This document shows, in pieces, positions 1 to 5,964 of a stretch of DNA of 10,821 nucleotides (its first letter is position 1; every line of letters begins with the position of its first letter). Source of the stretch: Deltaproteobacteria bacterium. Its GTDB lineage: Bacteria; Myxococcota; UBA796; SXON01. The position numbers were made by a program, and so were the translations under genes. The notes under the pieces are model-generated. The model was not told where the DNA came from, searched no databases, and saw nothing but the letters and a program-made list of their open reading frames with translations. The stretch lies in the NCBI GenBank assembly GCA_947483545.1, contig CANKNP010000173.1, positions 1 to 10,821 on the forward strand. The letters run 5' to 3'.

Positions 1-476
1 AAGGCGAGCGCGCGTTCGAACGTCGCGTCCGGGCAGTCGGGGTTTTGGTGGAGCGCCACGCCGATCTCGGGGGTGATCAAAAGGCGCGTGTGATTGTCCG
101 CGATGATCTCGCACAGTTTGGCATCTGCGCGCTCAGCGATGCGCAGCGCGGTGCGTTCGTTCGCGCCGCGGATGTGTTGGATCGCCTCGTCCAGATCCTC
201 CCGCACGGTCGTCAACAGCTCCAGGGCCTTCGGGTGGGTGCGCTGGGTGATCGCCTGACCGAGGTTTGGGTAGGTCTTCAGCGTCTCCAGCGCGGTGTCC
301 CGCACCTGCCGCTCCGGATCGCAGGCCAGCACGTAAAGCGCGCCCAGGGTCGTCTCCAGCGTGGCGCCGGGGAGCGCACCGCGGGCGCAGGACAGGCGCA
401 CCGGAAGCGGCCCGCTGGGGTCGATCAGCGGCTGCAGACTGGAGGGAACGTCCAGCTTGTCCCAGGGAATGCTCAT
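1..476 (-). CDS. HEAT/LRV-repeat-like protein, partial (C-terminus beyond the left edge)
   Basis: The frame opens with ATG at 476 and stays open for 158 codons to the window edge, so the C-terminus is missing. The protein starts MSIPWDKLDVPSSLQPLIDP and has no signal peptide or membrane segment. It is rich in short amphipathic helices. A stretch near residues 40-70 (ALYVLACDPERQVRDTALET) reads like a HEAT helix pair, and the last visible part (VALHQNPDCPDATFERALA) resembles a leucine-rich-variant repeat. Such repeats usually act as protein-protein scaffolds, so a cytoplasmic adaptor role is plausible, but I do not recognise a specific family. Its ATG overlaps the coaX stop as ATGA (473-476), so it is probably co-transcribed and translationally coupled with coaX. 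The coding call is secure; the fold is tentative. Confidence 0.75.
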   Translation of the reverse strand, partial: MSIPWDKLDVPSSLQPLIDPSGPLPVRLSCARGALPGATLETTLGALYVLACDPERQVRDTALETLKTYPNLGQAITQRTHPKALELLTTVREDLDEAIQHIRGANERTALRIAERADAKLCEIIADNHTRLLITPEIGVALHQNPDCPDATFERALA

Positions 477-1252
477 GCGGTCTCCGTTGCTTGGGAATCG
501 AACCAGATCCGTAGGCCGGCCAGTGTCAGGTGCTCGTCCACGTCGTCGATCTCGGCGCAGGCCCGACCGATCAGGTTGGCGAGGCCCCCGGTCGCGACGC
601 ACGGCACGCGCTGTCCACCTGCAAGCTGCGCTTTGCACCGTCGCGCCAGGCCGTCCACGAGCCCGACGTAGCCCCAGTACAAGCCAGACTGCATCGCTGC
701 GACCGTGTTGGTGCCGATCGGCGCTGCGGGCTCGCGGATCTCGACCCGGGGCAGGCGCGACGTGCGTTGAAAAAGCGCGTCCGCGGAGATCTGCAGGCCC
801 GGCGCGATGGCCCCGCCGATGTAGGCGCCGCTGGCATCGACGGCGTCAAAAGTCGTCGCGGTGCCGAAGTCCACGATCAAAAAAGGTGGCTGGAACCGAG
901 TCCGCGCCGCGATGCAGTTCACGACGCGATCCGCGCCTAGCTCCAGCGGGTTGTCCACGCGCACGGGCATCCCCAGGTCTGCGCCACGCCCGAGCACGCG
1001 CGGGGTGTGACGGATGTAGCGACGGCACGCCTTTTCAATGGCGTAGATCGTGCTCGGCACCACGGTGCAGACCGCGACCCCGCGCAGCTCTGCGACCTGC
1101 ACGCCCTCCTGTGCGAAGAGCTGCAGCATCAGCAGGCCGAACTCGTCCGTCGTGCGTTGAAGCGTCGAAACGCGCCAGGTATGAACCACCTGCGGCCCCT
1201 TGTAGAGGCCCAGGACCGTGTTGCTGTTGCCGACGTCGATGACCAGGAGCAT
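473..1252 (-). CDS. coaX: Type III pantothenate kinase
   Basis: This enzyme phosphorylates pantothenate using ATP, the first committed step of coenzyme A synthesis, in the cytoplasm. The predicted protein has 259 residues, normal for the family. It begins MLLVIDVGNSNTVLG, which holds the DxGN phosphate-binding motif with Asp6. GADR lies at 106-109, DFGTATT at 128-134 and GGAIAPGL at 147-154, the expected ASKHA-fold order. The frame extends upstream to 1330, but family proteins begin right at the VIDVGN strand, so ATG 1252 is preferred; the upstream Shine-Dalgarno is weak. The stop overlaps the start of the HEAT-like gene by 4 bp. The 5' end is only 31 bp from a divergent phosphatase gene. All catalytic motifs are intact. 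CoaX is insensitive to feedback by CoA in characterised members, which is known of the family and not visible here. Confidence 0.96.
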   Translation of the reverse strand: MLLVIDVGNSNTVLGLYKGPQVVHTWRVSTLQRTTDEFGLLMLQLFAQEGVQVAELRGVAVCTVVPSTIYAIEKACRRYIRHTPRVLGRGADLGMPVRVDNPLELGADRVVNCIAARTRFQPPFLIVDFGTATTFDAVDASGAYIGGAIAPGLQISADALFQRTSRLPRVEIREPAAPIGTNTVAAMQSGLYWGYVGLVDGLARRCKAQLAGGQRVPCVATGGLANLIGRACAEIDDVDEHLTLAGLRIWFDSQATETA

Positions 1253-1256
1253 GTCC

Positions 1257-1272
1257 GCGCGGTTTATCGCGC
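1257..1272. promoter_or_regulatory. Inverted repeat between the divergent coaX and phosphatase starts
   Basis: GCGCG, six bases (gtttat), then CGCGC form a perfect 5-bp hyphenated dyad. It occupies half of the 31-bp gap between the two divergent start codons (1252 and 1284). The AT-containing centre is the only A/T-rich spot nearby. It could be an operator or part of overlapping promoters. With so short a gap, at least one transcript must start inside the opposite gene or be leaderless. In GC-rich DNA a 5-bp GC dyad can arise by chance, so this is a weak call. Confidence 0.3.
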
Positions 1273-1273
1273 T

Positions 1274-1280
1274 AAGGGGG
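1274..1280 (+). promoter_or_regulatory. Ribosome binding site for the histidine phosphatase gene
   Basis: AAGGGGG ends three bases before ATG 1284, with the AAGG core six bases from it. It supports this start over the upstream in-frame ATG at 1218. Confidence 0.5.
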
Positions 1281-1283
1281 CCC

Positions 1284-1916
1284 ATGCCCGAGCCTGTAGC
1301 CTTCGACGACAAGGCGACCCAGCAGATCATCCCATCCTCCCGGGTCTGTCGCGTCCACCTCTTCCGGCACGGTGAGGTGCATGCCGCCGGCGAGCGTGTC
1401 TGCCGCGGCCAGGCCGACGTGGCGCTCTCCGACCGCGGACGCGCGCAGGTCGCTGCCGCCGCAAGGCGATGGCCCGGCCCTTACGACGCCGTCTACAGCT
1501 CTGATCTTCAGCGGTGCACCGCCCTGGCGACGCTGCTCGGACCCGTGATCCTGACCCCCGCGTTGCGCGAGCAGCACATGGGCGACTGGGACGGGGCCAC
1601 CTGGCCGGAGCTCACCCTTCGCGACCCCGCTGGAACGACCGCGTATTGGAACGACTACGTCCATGCCCGGCCGCCCGGCGGGGAGTCCTACGGGGATGTC
1701 TACGCGCGGGTGAACGCCTGGTGGGGGGACACCCGGCCGGAAGGAGCCATCGCGATCGTGACACACATCGGGTGCATCCGAAGCCTCGTGTGCGCCTGGC
1801 TCGGTATGGGTCCGGACCAGGGCTTACGTTGGGCTCCCGGGTACGCAACACACACGGAGATCCTGCTCGCTGATGCCGGGGCGGTGATTGTCAGGTTTGG
1901 GGAGGCGGCGGAGTGA
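1284..1916 (+). CDS. Histidine phosphatase family protein (phosphoglycerate mutase / alpha-ribazole phosphatase-like)
   Basis: A 210-residue cytoplasmic phosphatase of the histidine acid phosphatase superfamily. The RHG triad is at 28-30 (LFRHGE), with His29 the likely phospho-accepting nucleophile. SSDLQR (72-77) supplies the second arginine, LRE (94-96) the acidic residue, and VTHIG (159-163) the second catalytic histidine, His161. The family removes phosphate from small metabolites such as alpha-ribazole phosphate, phosphoglycerate or sugar phosphates; the substrate cannot be read from sequence. ATG 1284 is chosen because AAGGGGG stands just upstream (1274-1280) and because an earlier in-frame ATG (1218) would lie inside coaX. 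About 20 residues precede the first core strand, which is slightly long. The gene is divergent from coaX, and its stop codon is the first three bases of a 33-bp repeat. Confidence 0.9.
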   Translation: MPEPVAFDDKATQQIIPSSRVCRVHLFRHGEVHAAGERVCRGQADVALSDRGRAQVAAAARRWPGPYDAVYSSDLQRCTALATLLGPVILTPALREQHMGDWDGATWPELTLRDPAGTTAYWNDYVHARPPGGESYGDVYARVNAWWGDTRPEGAIAIVTHIGCIRSLVCAWLGMGPDQGLRWAPGYATHTEILLADAGAVIVRFGEAAE

Positions 1917-1946
1917 CCAAAAGTGAGTTGGGCAGATCTGGTCACT
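1914..1946 (+). repeat. 33-bp repeat, copy A, at a convergent gene junction
   Basis: This copy matches 2009-2041 at 30 of 33 positions in the same orientation. It is bounded by an 8-bp inverted repeat, AGTGACCA (1912-1919) and TGGTCACT (1939-1946), and contains the palindrome CAGATCTG (1933-1940). The TGA stop of the histidine phosphatase is its first three bases. Possible roles are a bidirectional terminator, a binding site, or a dispersed intergenic repeat. There is no T-run typical of an intrinsic terminator. Confidence 0.75.
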
Positions 1947-2008
1947 TTGGGGGGCGGGCGGCTTGGCCGTCGAACGCCGCTGCGCTCCGGCTGGCCCCGC
2001 CCCAAGAA

Positions 2009-2041
2009 TGACCAGAAGTGAGTTTGTCAGATCTGGTCACT
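2009..2041 (+). repeat. 33-bp repeat, copy B, overlapping the 3' end of the glycosyltransferase gene
   Basis: Second copy of the repeat at 1914-1946, differing at three positions. It has 7-bp inverted ends, TGACCAG (2009-2015) and CTGGTCA (2034-2040), and the same CAGATCTG core (2028-2035). The minus-strand glycosyltransferase stops at 2029-2027, inside this copy; its last codons (SDQI) are encoded by the repeat. The stop depends on a T at repeat position 19 where copy A has G. The 62 bp between the copies carry an imperfect inverted repeat, TTGGGGGGCGGG at 1947-1958 against CCCGCCCCAA near 1997-2006, so the whole junction can fold. Confidence 0.75.
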
Positions 2042-2989
2042 CGGTCCGAACCTGGCGTAGACCGCCGATGTCCCCCCCACCATCGCCGCCACCGAGAACA
2101 TCGCCGCCCGGCTCACACCCCTCCCCTTCGGCTCCCCGAGGGCGCTCACCATCGCCGCGGCGAGCGCGCCGGCGTCCCCCGCCCCCACCAAAATCCCTGC
2201 GTCGCCCACCACCTCCGCGAGGCCGCCGGCGCGGGTGGTGACCACGCGGCAGGCGGCCGACATCGCCTCCACCACCGCCTGGCCCATCCCCTCCTCGACG
2301 GAGGGGTGTACAAAAACGTCCAGCGCGCCGTAGAAGCCCGCGACGTCGGGGATCTGGCCCGGTAGAACCACGCGATCCTGCAATCCGGCCCGCCGGATCT
2401 GGTCGGTGAGCGCCCCCCGCTGATCCCCCTCGCCGGCGATCACCAGCGTGCCCGGCACCGACGCCATGGCCTCGACCACGTAGCGGTGGCCCTTGTGGGC
2501 CACGAGCGCCCCGACGCAACCGTAGAGCGGGCGCGGGAGGTCCGCCCAGCGGGGGTCCACCCACGCGGTGACGGGCACCACGCCATCGTAGACCACGCTG
2601 ATCCGCTCAGCTGGCACGCCCACACGCACCAGCACGTCCTTCACCGCCGCGCTGACGGCGATCACGTGCCGGGCCCGGAGATATTTCCACGCCGTGGGCA
2701 CAAAATCCACGCGACGGTGCATCACGGTGGGCAACCCCGCGAGCAGGGCGATCGCGCCGGCGTGAGAGGTGTGGGCGGCGATGAGCGGAAAGTGCGCTTT
2801 CAATCGGTGCAGCGCCAAAATGTTGAGCGGGTGCTGCCCCGGCCGTAACGCCAGATACGGCGGCCCGAGGCGCTCCGCGAGCGGGCTCTTCGGCACGCCT
2901 GCCCACAGATCCCCGGGGCGCCCACGGATCAGAAGTTCCAGCTGCCGCTGCCCGCCGCGCCACTCCATCGAGGTGTCGATGTGCAGCAC
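2027..2989 (-). CDS. GT4-family glycosyltransferase
   Basis: A 320-residue retaining glycosyltransferase with the GT-B fold, probably transferring a sugar from a nucleotide-sugar donor onto a lipopolysaccharide-type or other envelope glycan at the cytoplasmic membrane face. The N-terminus LHIDTSMEWRGGQRQ has the GG loop typical of GT4 enzymes. VSAAVKDVL (112-120) and VVYDGV (132-137) follow, then the second domain with GALVAHKG (160-167). The EX7E motif is E233 and E241 in EEGMGQAVVE. The protein is shorter than many GT4 enzymes but complete. The start is GTG at 2989, because the LHID strand lies immediately after it; an ATG at 2968 would cut that strand. This start lies 61 bp inside the DUF3108 gene. 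It is the last gene of a five-gene overlapping set that includes an MsbA-like exporter, which fits an envelope role. The acceptor sugar is unknown. Confidence 0.9.
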   Translation of the reverse strand: MLHIDTSMEWRGGQRQLELLIRGRPGDLWAGVPKSPLAERLGPPYLALRPGQHPLNILALHRLKAHFPLIAAHTSHAGAIALLAGLPTVMHRRVDFVPTAWKYLRARHVIAVSAAVKDVLVRVGVPAERISVVYDGVVPVTAWVDPRWADLPRPLYGCVGALVAHKGHRYVVEAMASVPGTLVIAGEGDQRGALTDQIRRAGLQDRVVLPGQIPDVAGFYGALDVFVHPSVEEGMGQAVVEAMSAACRVVTTRAGGLAEVVGDAGILVGAGDAGALAAAMVSALGEPKGRGVSRAAMFSVAAMVGGTSAVYARFGPSDQI

Positions 2990-3642
2990 GCGGGTAATTG
3001 CACCTCGATGCGGACAGGCCCCGCGCGGGTCTGCAGGATGGCGAGCGCCGGCAGGTTCTCTGGGGTGAGGGTGAGATCAATCCCGCCGCGAAAATCTCCC
3101 TCGCTGGCCGCCCGGATTTGGATGAAGCGATTCTCACCCCCCGGAACGATTCGAAGGCAGGTGGCGATCAGATGGACGGTGCGCTTGCCGTTGAACAGGT
3201 CCAGCTCCATGACCTGGCCCACCGCCAGATTGGCCTCGCGGATGCGGTAGAACGCCGAGATCGGGTCCTCGACCGCGCCGGGATGCTTGACCTGCGTCTG
3301 GTAATCCCGCCAGGCGCCATCCTCGAGCTGGTGGCGCGCAATGTCCACGGTGAAAGGCCCGAAGCGCAAGTCCATGTCTTGGAGGAAACCGCCCTCGCGA
3401 AACCATGTCTGGTAGCGAACGCTCCCGCCGGCGGTCCGACCCTCGGAGATGATCCGATCGTCGATGGGGTAGAGCCCGTCGAGCCAGGGCGCGTTTTTGG
3501 CGGTGATGGTCACGGTGCGGGAACCCGATTGGGTGGTCACCGCCACGTCGGCGAACCCTGCGGTGATGCCGTTCCACGTGGCGCGCAGGCGAAGCGACTC
3601 GTCGGCGAAGGCCGGGGAGAAAAAGCACGCCAGGGCGATCAT
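2929..3642 (-). CDS. DUF3108 domain-containing periplasmic protein
   Basis: A 237-residue protein with a short hydrophobic leader (MIALACFFSPAFADE) consistent with export and cleavage after AFA. The rest matches the DUF3108 pattern: an opening LRLRATWNGITAG strand (17-29), the conserved DPISAFYRIR (126-135), LAVGQVMELDLFNGKRTVHL (139-158), and a final RAGPVRIEVQL (206-216). The family is a periplasmic beta-rich protein of unsettled function, often found near envelope genes. The family-like part ends near residue 216. The last 21 residues (PACCTSTPRW and beyond) arise where the frame runs through the start of the glycosyltransferase gene. The ATG overlaps the stop of the ATL gene (ATGA, 3639-3642), with an eight-C tract in place of a Shine-Dalgarno. 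Its leader lacks the usual positive residues after Met, so the start is less certain than the domain. Confidence 0.85.
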   Translation of the reverse strand: MIALACFFSPAFADESLRLRATWNGITAGFADVAVTTQSGSRTVTITAKNAPWLDGLYPIDDRIISEGRTAGGSVRYQTWFREGGFLQDMDLRFGPFTVDIARHQLEDGAWRDYQTQVKHPGAVEDPISAFYRIREANLAVGQVMELDLFNGKRTVHLIATCLRIVPGGENRFIQIRAASEGDFRGGIDLTLTPENLPALAILQTRAGPVRIEVQLPACCTSTPRWSGAAGSGSWNF

Positions 3643-4259
3643 GGGGGGGGCTTCGACCCCGCGCGGGTTCGGAGAGCAGCGGGAGCGCCGTCGATCCGTG
3701 CGCTCGGCGAACCTCGCGCCCGGATCGACGGTTCCTTTGCACCGTTCCTACCGGCGGAATGCGACGGTTCGTCGAAGACGCCGAGCCCGTCGCCTTCCCC
3801 CTGTAACGGTGCGGGTTGGGGCCAGCCCGGATCCAAGTCAAGTCCTTCCGGGGACTTATGGCGGTGTTGTGTGCCGAGCGCCCGGGCTGGCCCGCCGGCG
3901 GCGGGTGCCTCGCCGGAATGGTCCCCCGCATCCAAAAAGAACCCGGGACCGACCCCAAATACGGCGATGTTCACGCGCTCCCCGATAAATCCAACGCCCT
4001 CGGCCACGAGCAGACCCCGCTGCAAAATCGCGCGATCGGGCGCCCCCTGCGAGGCGATGTGGCCCGATGAGCGCACCACACGCTGCCAGGGAACGTCCGT
4101 ATCGCTGGGCAAAGCTGCGAGGGCCCAACCGACCTGACGCGCCATGCCGGGCTGTGTCAAGGCCGCCGCGACATGGCCGTAGCCCATGACCTTGCCAGCG
4201 GGAATAGCACGAACAACGCCGTAGACCCGCTGCTTGAAGCTATCCGAGACCGCGCGCAT
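3639..4259 (-). CDS. Alkyltransferase-like protein (ATL, MGMT family) with an anomalous C-terminal extension
   Basis: The first 100 or so residues are an alkyltransferase-like protein: a non-enzymatic relative of O6-alkylguanine-DNA alkyltransferase that binds alkylated guanine and hands it to nucleotide excision repair. The PCHR active site is replaced by PWQR (57-60), so tryptophan stands where the alkyl-accepting cysteine would be, the hallmark of ATLs such as Atl1 and YbaZ. The DNA-binding Tyr27 (MGYG) and the arginine finger Arg41 (ARQVGWAL) are present. Family homology ends near residue 103 (NIAVFGV). The next 100 residues are low-complexity, rich in Gly, Pro, Arg and Ala, and are encoded by DNA with inverted repeats (3688-3812), so they look like read-through of former intergenic sequence. 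ATG 4259 is preferred over ATG 4265 because GGAG lies six bases before it. It overlaps the ABC gene by 20 bp and DUF3108 by 4 bp. Confidence 0.88.
   Translation of the reverse strand: MRAVSDSFKQRVYGVVRAIPAGKVMGYGHVAAALTQPGMARQVGWALAALPSDTDVPWQRVVRSSGHIASQGAPDRAILQRGLLVAEGVGFIGERVNIAVFGVGPGFFLDAGDHSGEAPAAGGPARALGTQHRHKSPEGLDLDPGWPQPAPLQGEGDGLGVFDEPSHSAGRNGAKEPSIRARGSPSARIDGAPAALRTRAGSKPPP
3688..3731. repeat. Perfect 11-bp inverted repeat (hairpin) inside the ATL extension
   Basis: CCGTCGATCCG (3688-3698) is exactly complementary to CGGATCGACGG (3721-3731), with a 22-base spacer. Inside it GCGC (3700-3703) and GCGC (3716-3719) can extend the stem after one mismatch. The hairpin begins about 45 bases upstream of the DUF3108 start on the minus strand. 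Nested inverted repeats nearby, GCACCGTT (3739-3746) with AACGGTGC (3805-3812) and CGACG/CGTCG (3762-3774), make the whole 3688-3812 stretch look like a structured intergenic element and not constrained coding sequence. Confidence 0.7.
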
Positions 4260-5964
4260 GGGCATCTCCGTGCAAAAGGCGTCGATAGGGGCCGTCTATC
4301 GCGCAGAGCTCGTCGTGGGTGCCGGCCTGCACGACCTCGCCGGTGTCGATGAACACGATGCGATCGGCGTCGCGGATGGTGGAGAGGCGGTGGGCCACGA
4401 CCAGGGTGGTCCGACCGACCATGAGCCGATCGAGCGCCTCCTGCACCGCGGCCTCGCTCTGACTGTCCAGGTTGGAGGTGGCTTCATCGAGCAGGAGCAC
4501 GGGCGCGTCGCGCAAGATCGCGCGGGCGATGCAGATGCGCTGGCGCTGGCCGCCGGAGAGCCGCATGCCGAGCTCGTGAATCCTCGTTTGGTAGCCCTCG
4601 GGCAGCTCGCGGATGAAGCTATCGGCGTTGGCGGCCACTGCGGCGGCGGTGATGGCGTCGGGGCTGGCGTGCACGCCGAAGCCGATATTGGCGGAGACTG
4701 TGTCGTCGAAGAGAAAAGTCTCCTGCGACACCACCGCGATCTTTTCGCGGAGGGCTGAGAGCGACAAGGTTCGGAGATCGACGCCATCCCAAACCACCCT
4801 GCCCCCCGTCGGGTCGTACAACCTCGGGATCAACCCCAACAACGAGCTCTTCCCACCGCCGGAGGGTCCGACGAGCGCAACCCGCTGCCCCGCCCGAAGC
4901 GTCAGATCGACGCCCCGGAGCACCGGGCCCGAGCCGTAATCCAACTGGACCCCTTCGAGGCTAATTTCGCGCGGTGTCGCAACTGTCCCCTCCCCCGACA
5001 CCACGGCCGGCACGCGGTCCAACAACCCGAAAACCGCGTCGGCCGCCGCCAGCGAGCGCTGCAACAGCGAGCTGACCTCCGACAACCCCCGCAATGGCTG
5101 GTTCATCACGGCCAACGCGACGAGAAATCCCACCAGATCGCCCGCCTGCGCCTCGCCCCGGGCGACCTGCCCTCCGCCCACCCAAAGCACGGCGCCCACG
5201 CCCAGAGCCGCGATCAATTCCGTCAACGGAGCCGGCAAAAGTTGCGCGGTCAACGCCTCGACCTGGGCGGCCTCGTGCGCCGTGTCCAAGCGGCGAAATG
5301 CGTCGCTCCGCTCCTTCTCCCCGCCTGAGAGCTGCACCACCCGGATTCCGGTCAACGTCTGCTGCGCGTGGCCCGAGAGCGCGGCCGAGGCATCGCTCGC
5401 GGTCTTCGACGCCCGGCGCACCCAATTCCCAACCCTGTAGATCGGCCACAACGCCAACGGCAACAGCGCGAACGCGATGATCGCCAGCTTCGGGTTCGCC
5501 AGGAACGCCGTGGTGATGAGCACGACCAGCGTGATCGGCTTCTGCACCGCCGTCACCACCCCATTGACCGCGTACTGGAGCACGTTCACGTCGCCGAGGA
5601 GCCGGCTCTGACGCTCCCCTGTCGGCGTCCGCAGATGCCAGCCAATCTCCTGGGAGAGCAGATGGTCGTGCAATTTCCCGCGGATCTCGGTCACCACCCG
5701 CCAGGCGATCGAGCGGGTGAGCGTGGCCCGTGCAAAATTCACGGCCCCGTTCAGCGCGTACAGGACCACGACCCCCACCGCGAGCGGCAGCGGATCGCCG
5801 CCTTGGACCAGCACATCATTGAGCGTCCACTGAACCAGGAAAACCGGCGCGCCTTGCAAGCCCGAGGCGATGACCACGAGGATCGTCGCCAAAAACAATC
5901 GGCCACGATGCGGCCGGAAGGCCTGCCACAGACGCCGGCCGCTCGAGGGCGGAGCTTCAACCAC
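4240..5964 (-). CDS. ABC transporter, fused permease and ATP-binding protein (MsbA/lipid exporter-like)
   Basis: A half-transporter of 574 residues from GTG 5964, expected to work as a homodimer in the inner membrane. The N-terminal part carries about six hydrophobic segments, for example LFLATILVVIASGL near residues 24-37, typical of type I exporters of the MsbA/LmrA group. The nucleotide-binding domain is complete: Walker A GPSGGGKS (366-373), Q-loop Gln414 in VSQETFLFDD, signature LSGGQRQR (469-476), Walker B VLLLDEA (489-495) and H-loop His525. The context of a glycosyltransferase and a DUF3108 protein suggests lipid A, glycolipid or another envelope lipid as substrate, but peptide or drug export cannot be excluded. 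The frame continues upstream to a TTG at 5997. GTG 5964 is chosen because it overlaps the upstream stop as GTGGTTGA (8 bp). The stop lies 20 bp inside the ATL gene. Confidence 0.92.
   Translation of the reverse strand: MVEAPPSSGRRLWQAFRPHRGRLFLATILVVIASGLQGAPVFLVQWTLNDVLVQGGDPLPLAVGVVVLYALNGAVNFARATLTRSIAWRVVTEIRGKLHDHLLSQEIGWHLRTPTGERQSRLLGDVNVLQYAVNGVVTAVQKPITLVVLITTAFLANPKLAIIAFALLPLALWPIYRVGNWVRRASKTASDASAALSGHAQQTLTGIRVVQLSGGEKERSDAFRRLDTAHEAAQVEALTAQLLPAPLTELIAALGVGAVLWVGGGQVARGEAQAGDLVGFLVALAVMNQPLRGLSEVSSLLQRSLAAADAVFGLLDRVPAVVSGEGTVATPREISLEGVQLDYGSGPVLRGVDLTLRAGQRVALVGPSGGGKSSLLGLIPRLYDPTGGRVVWDGVDLRTLSLSALREKIAVVSQETFLFDDTVSANIGFGVHASPDAITAAAVAANADSFIRELPEGYQTRIHELGMRLSGGQRQRICIARAILRDAPVLLLDEATSNLDSQSEAAVQEALDRLMVGRTTLVVAHRLSTIRDADRIVFIDTGEVVQAGTHDELCAIDGPYRRLLHGDAHARGLG
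4266..4269 (-). promoter_or_regulatory. Ribosome binding site deciding the ATL start
   Basis: Read on the minus strand, GGAG is followed by six bases and then ATG 4259. The alternative ATG at 4265 directly abuts GGAG and would have no spacer, so 4259 is the better start. Confidence 0.5.

Noticed and set aside
361..1242. Plus-strand open frame of 293 codons
   Set aside because: It is antisense to coaX and the HEAT-like gene; the Arg/Ala/Ser-rich translation is a typical shadow frame.
1914..2041. Target-site duplication or ends of an insertion sequence
   Set aside because: The 62 bp between the repeats cannot encode a transposase, and the copies are direct repeats with internal symmetry. A small non-autonomous element cannot be excluded but is not shown.
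2998..4137. Long plus-strand open frame of 379 codons
   Set aside because: It is antisense to the DUF3108 and ATL genes, which have clear family motifs; its openness follows from GC-rich codon bias.
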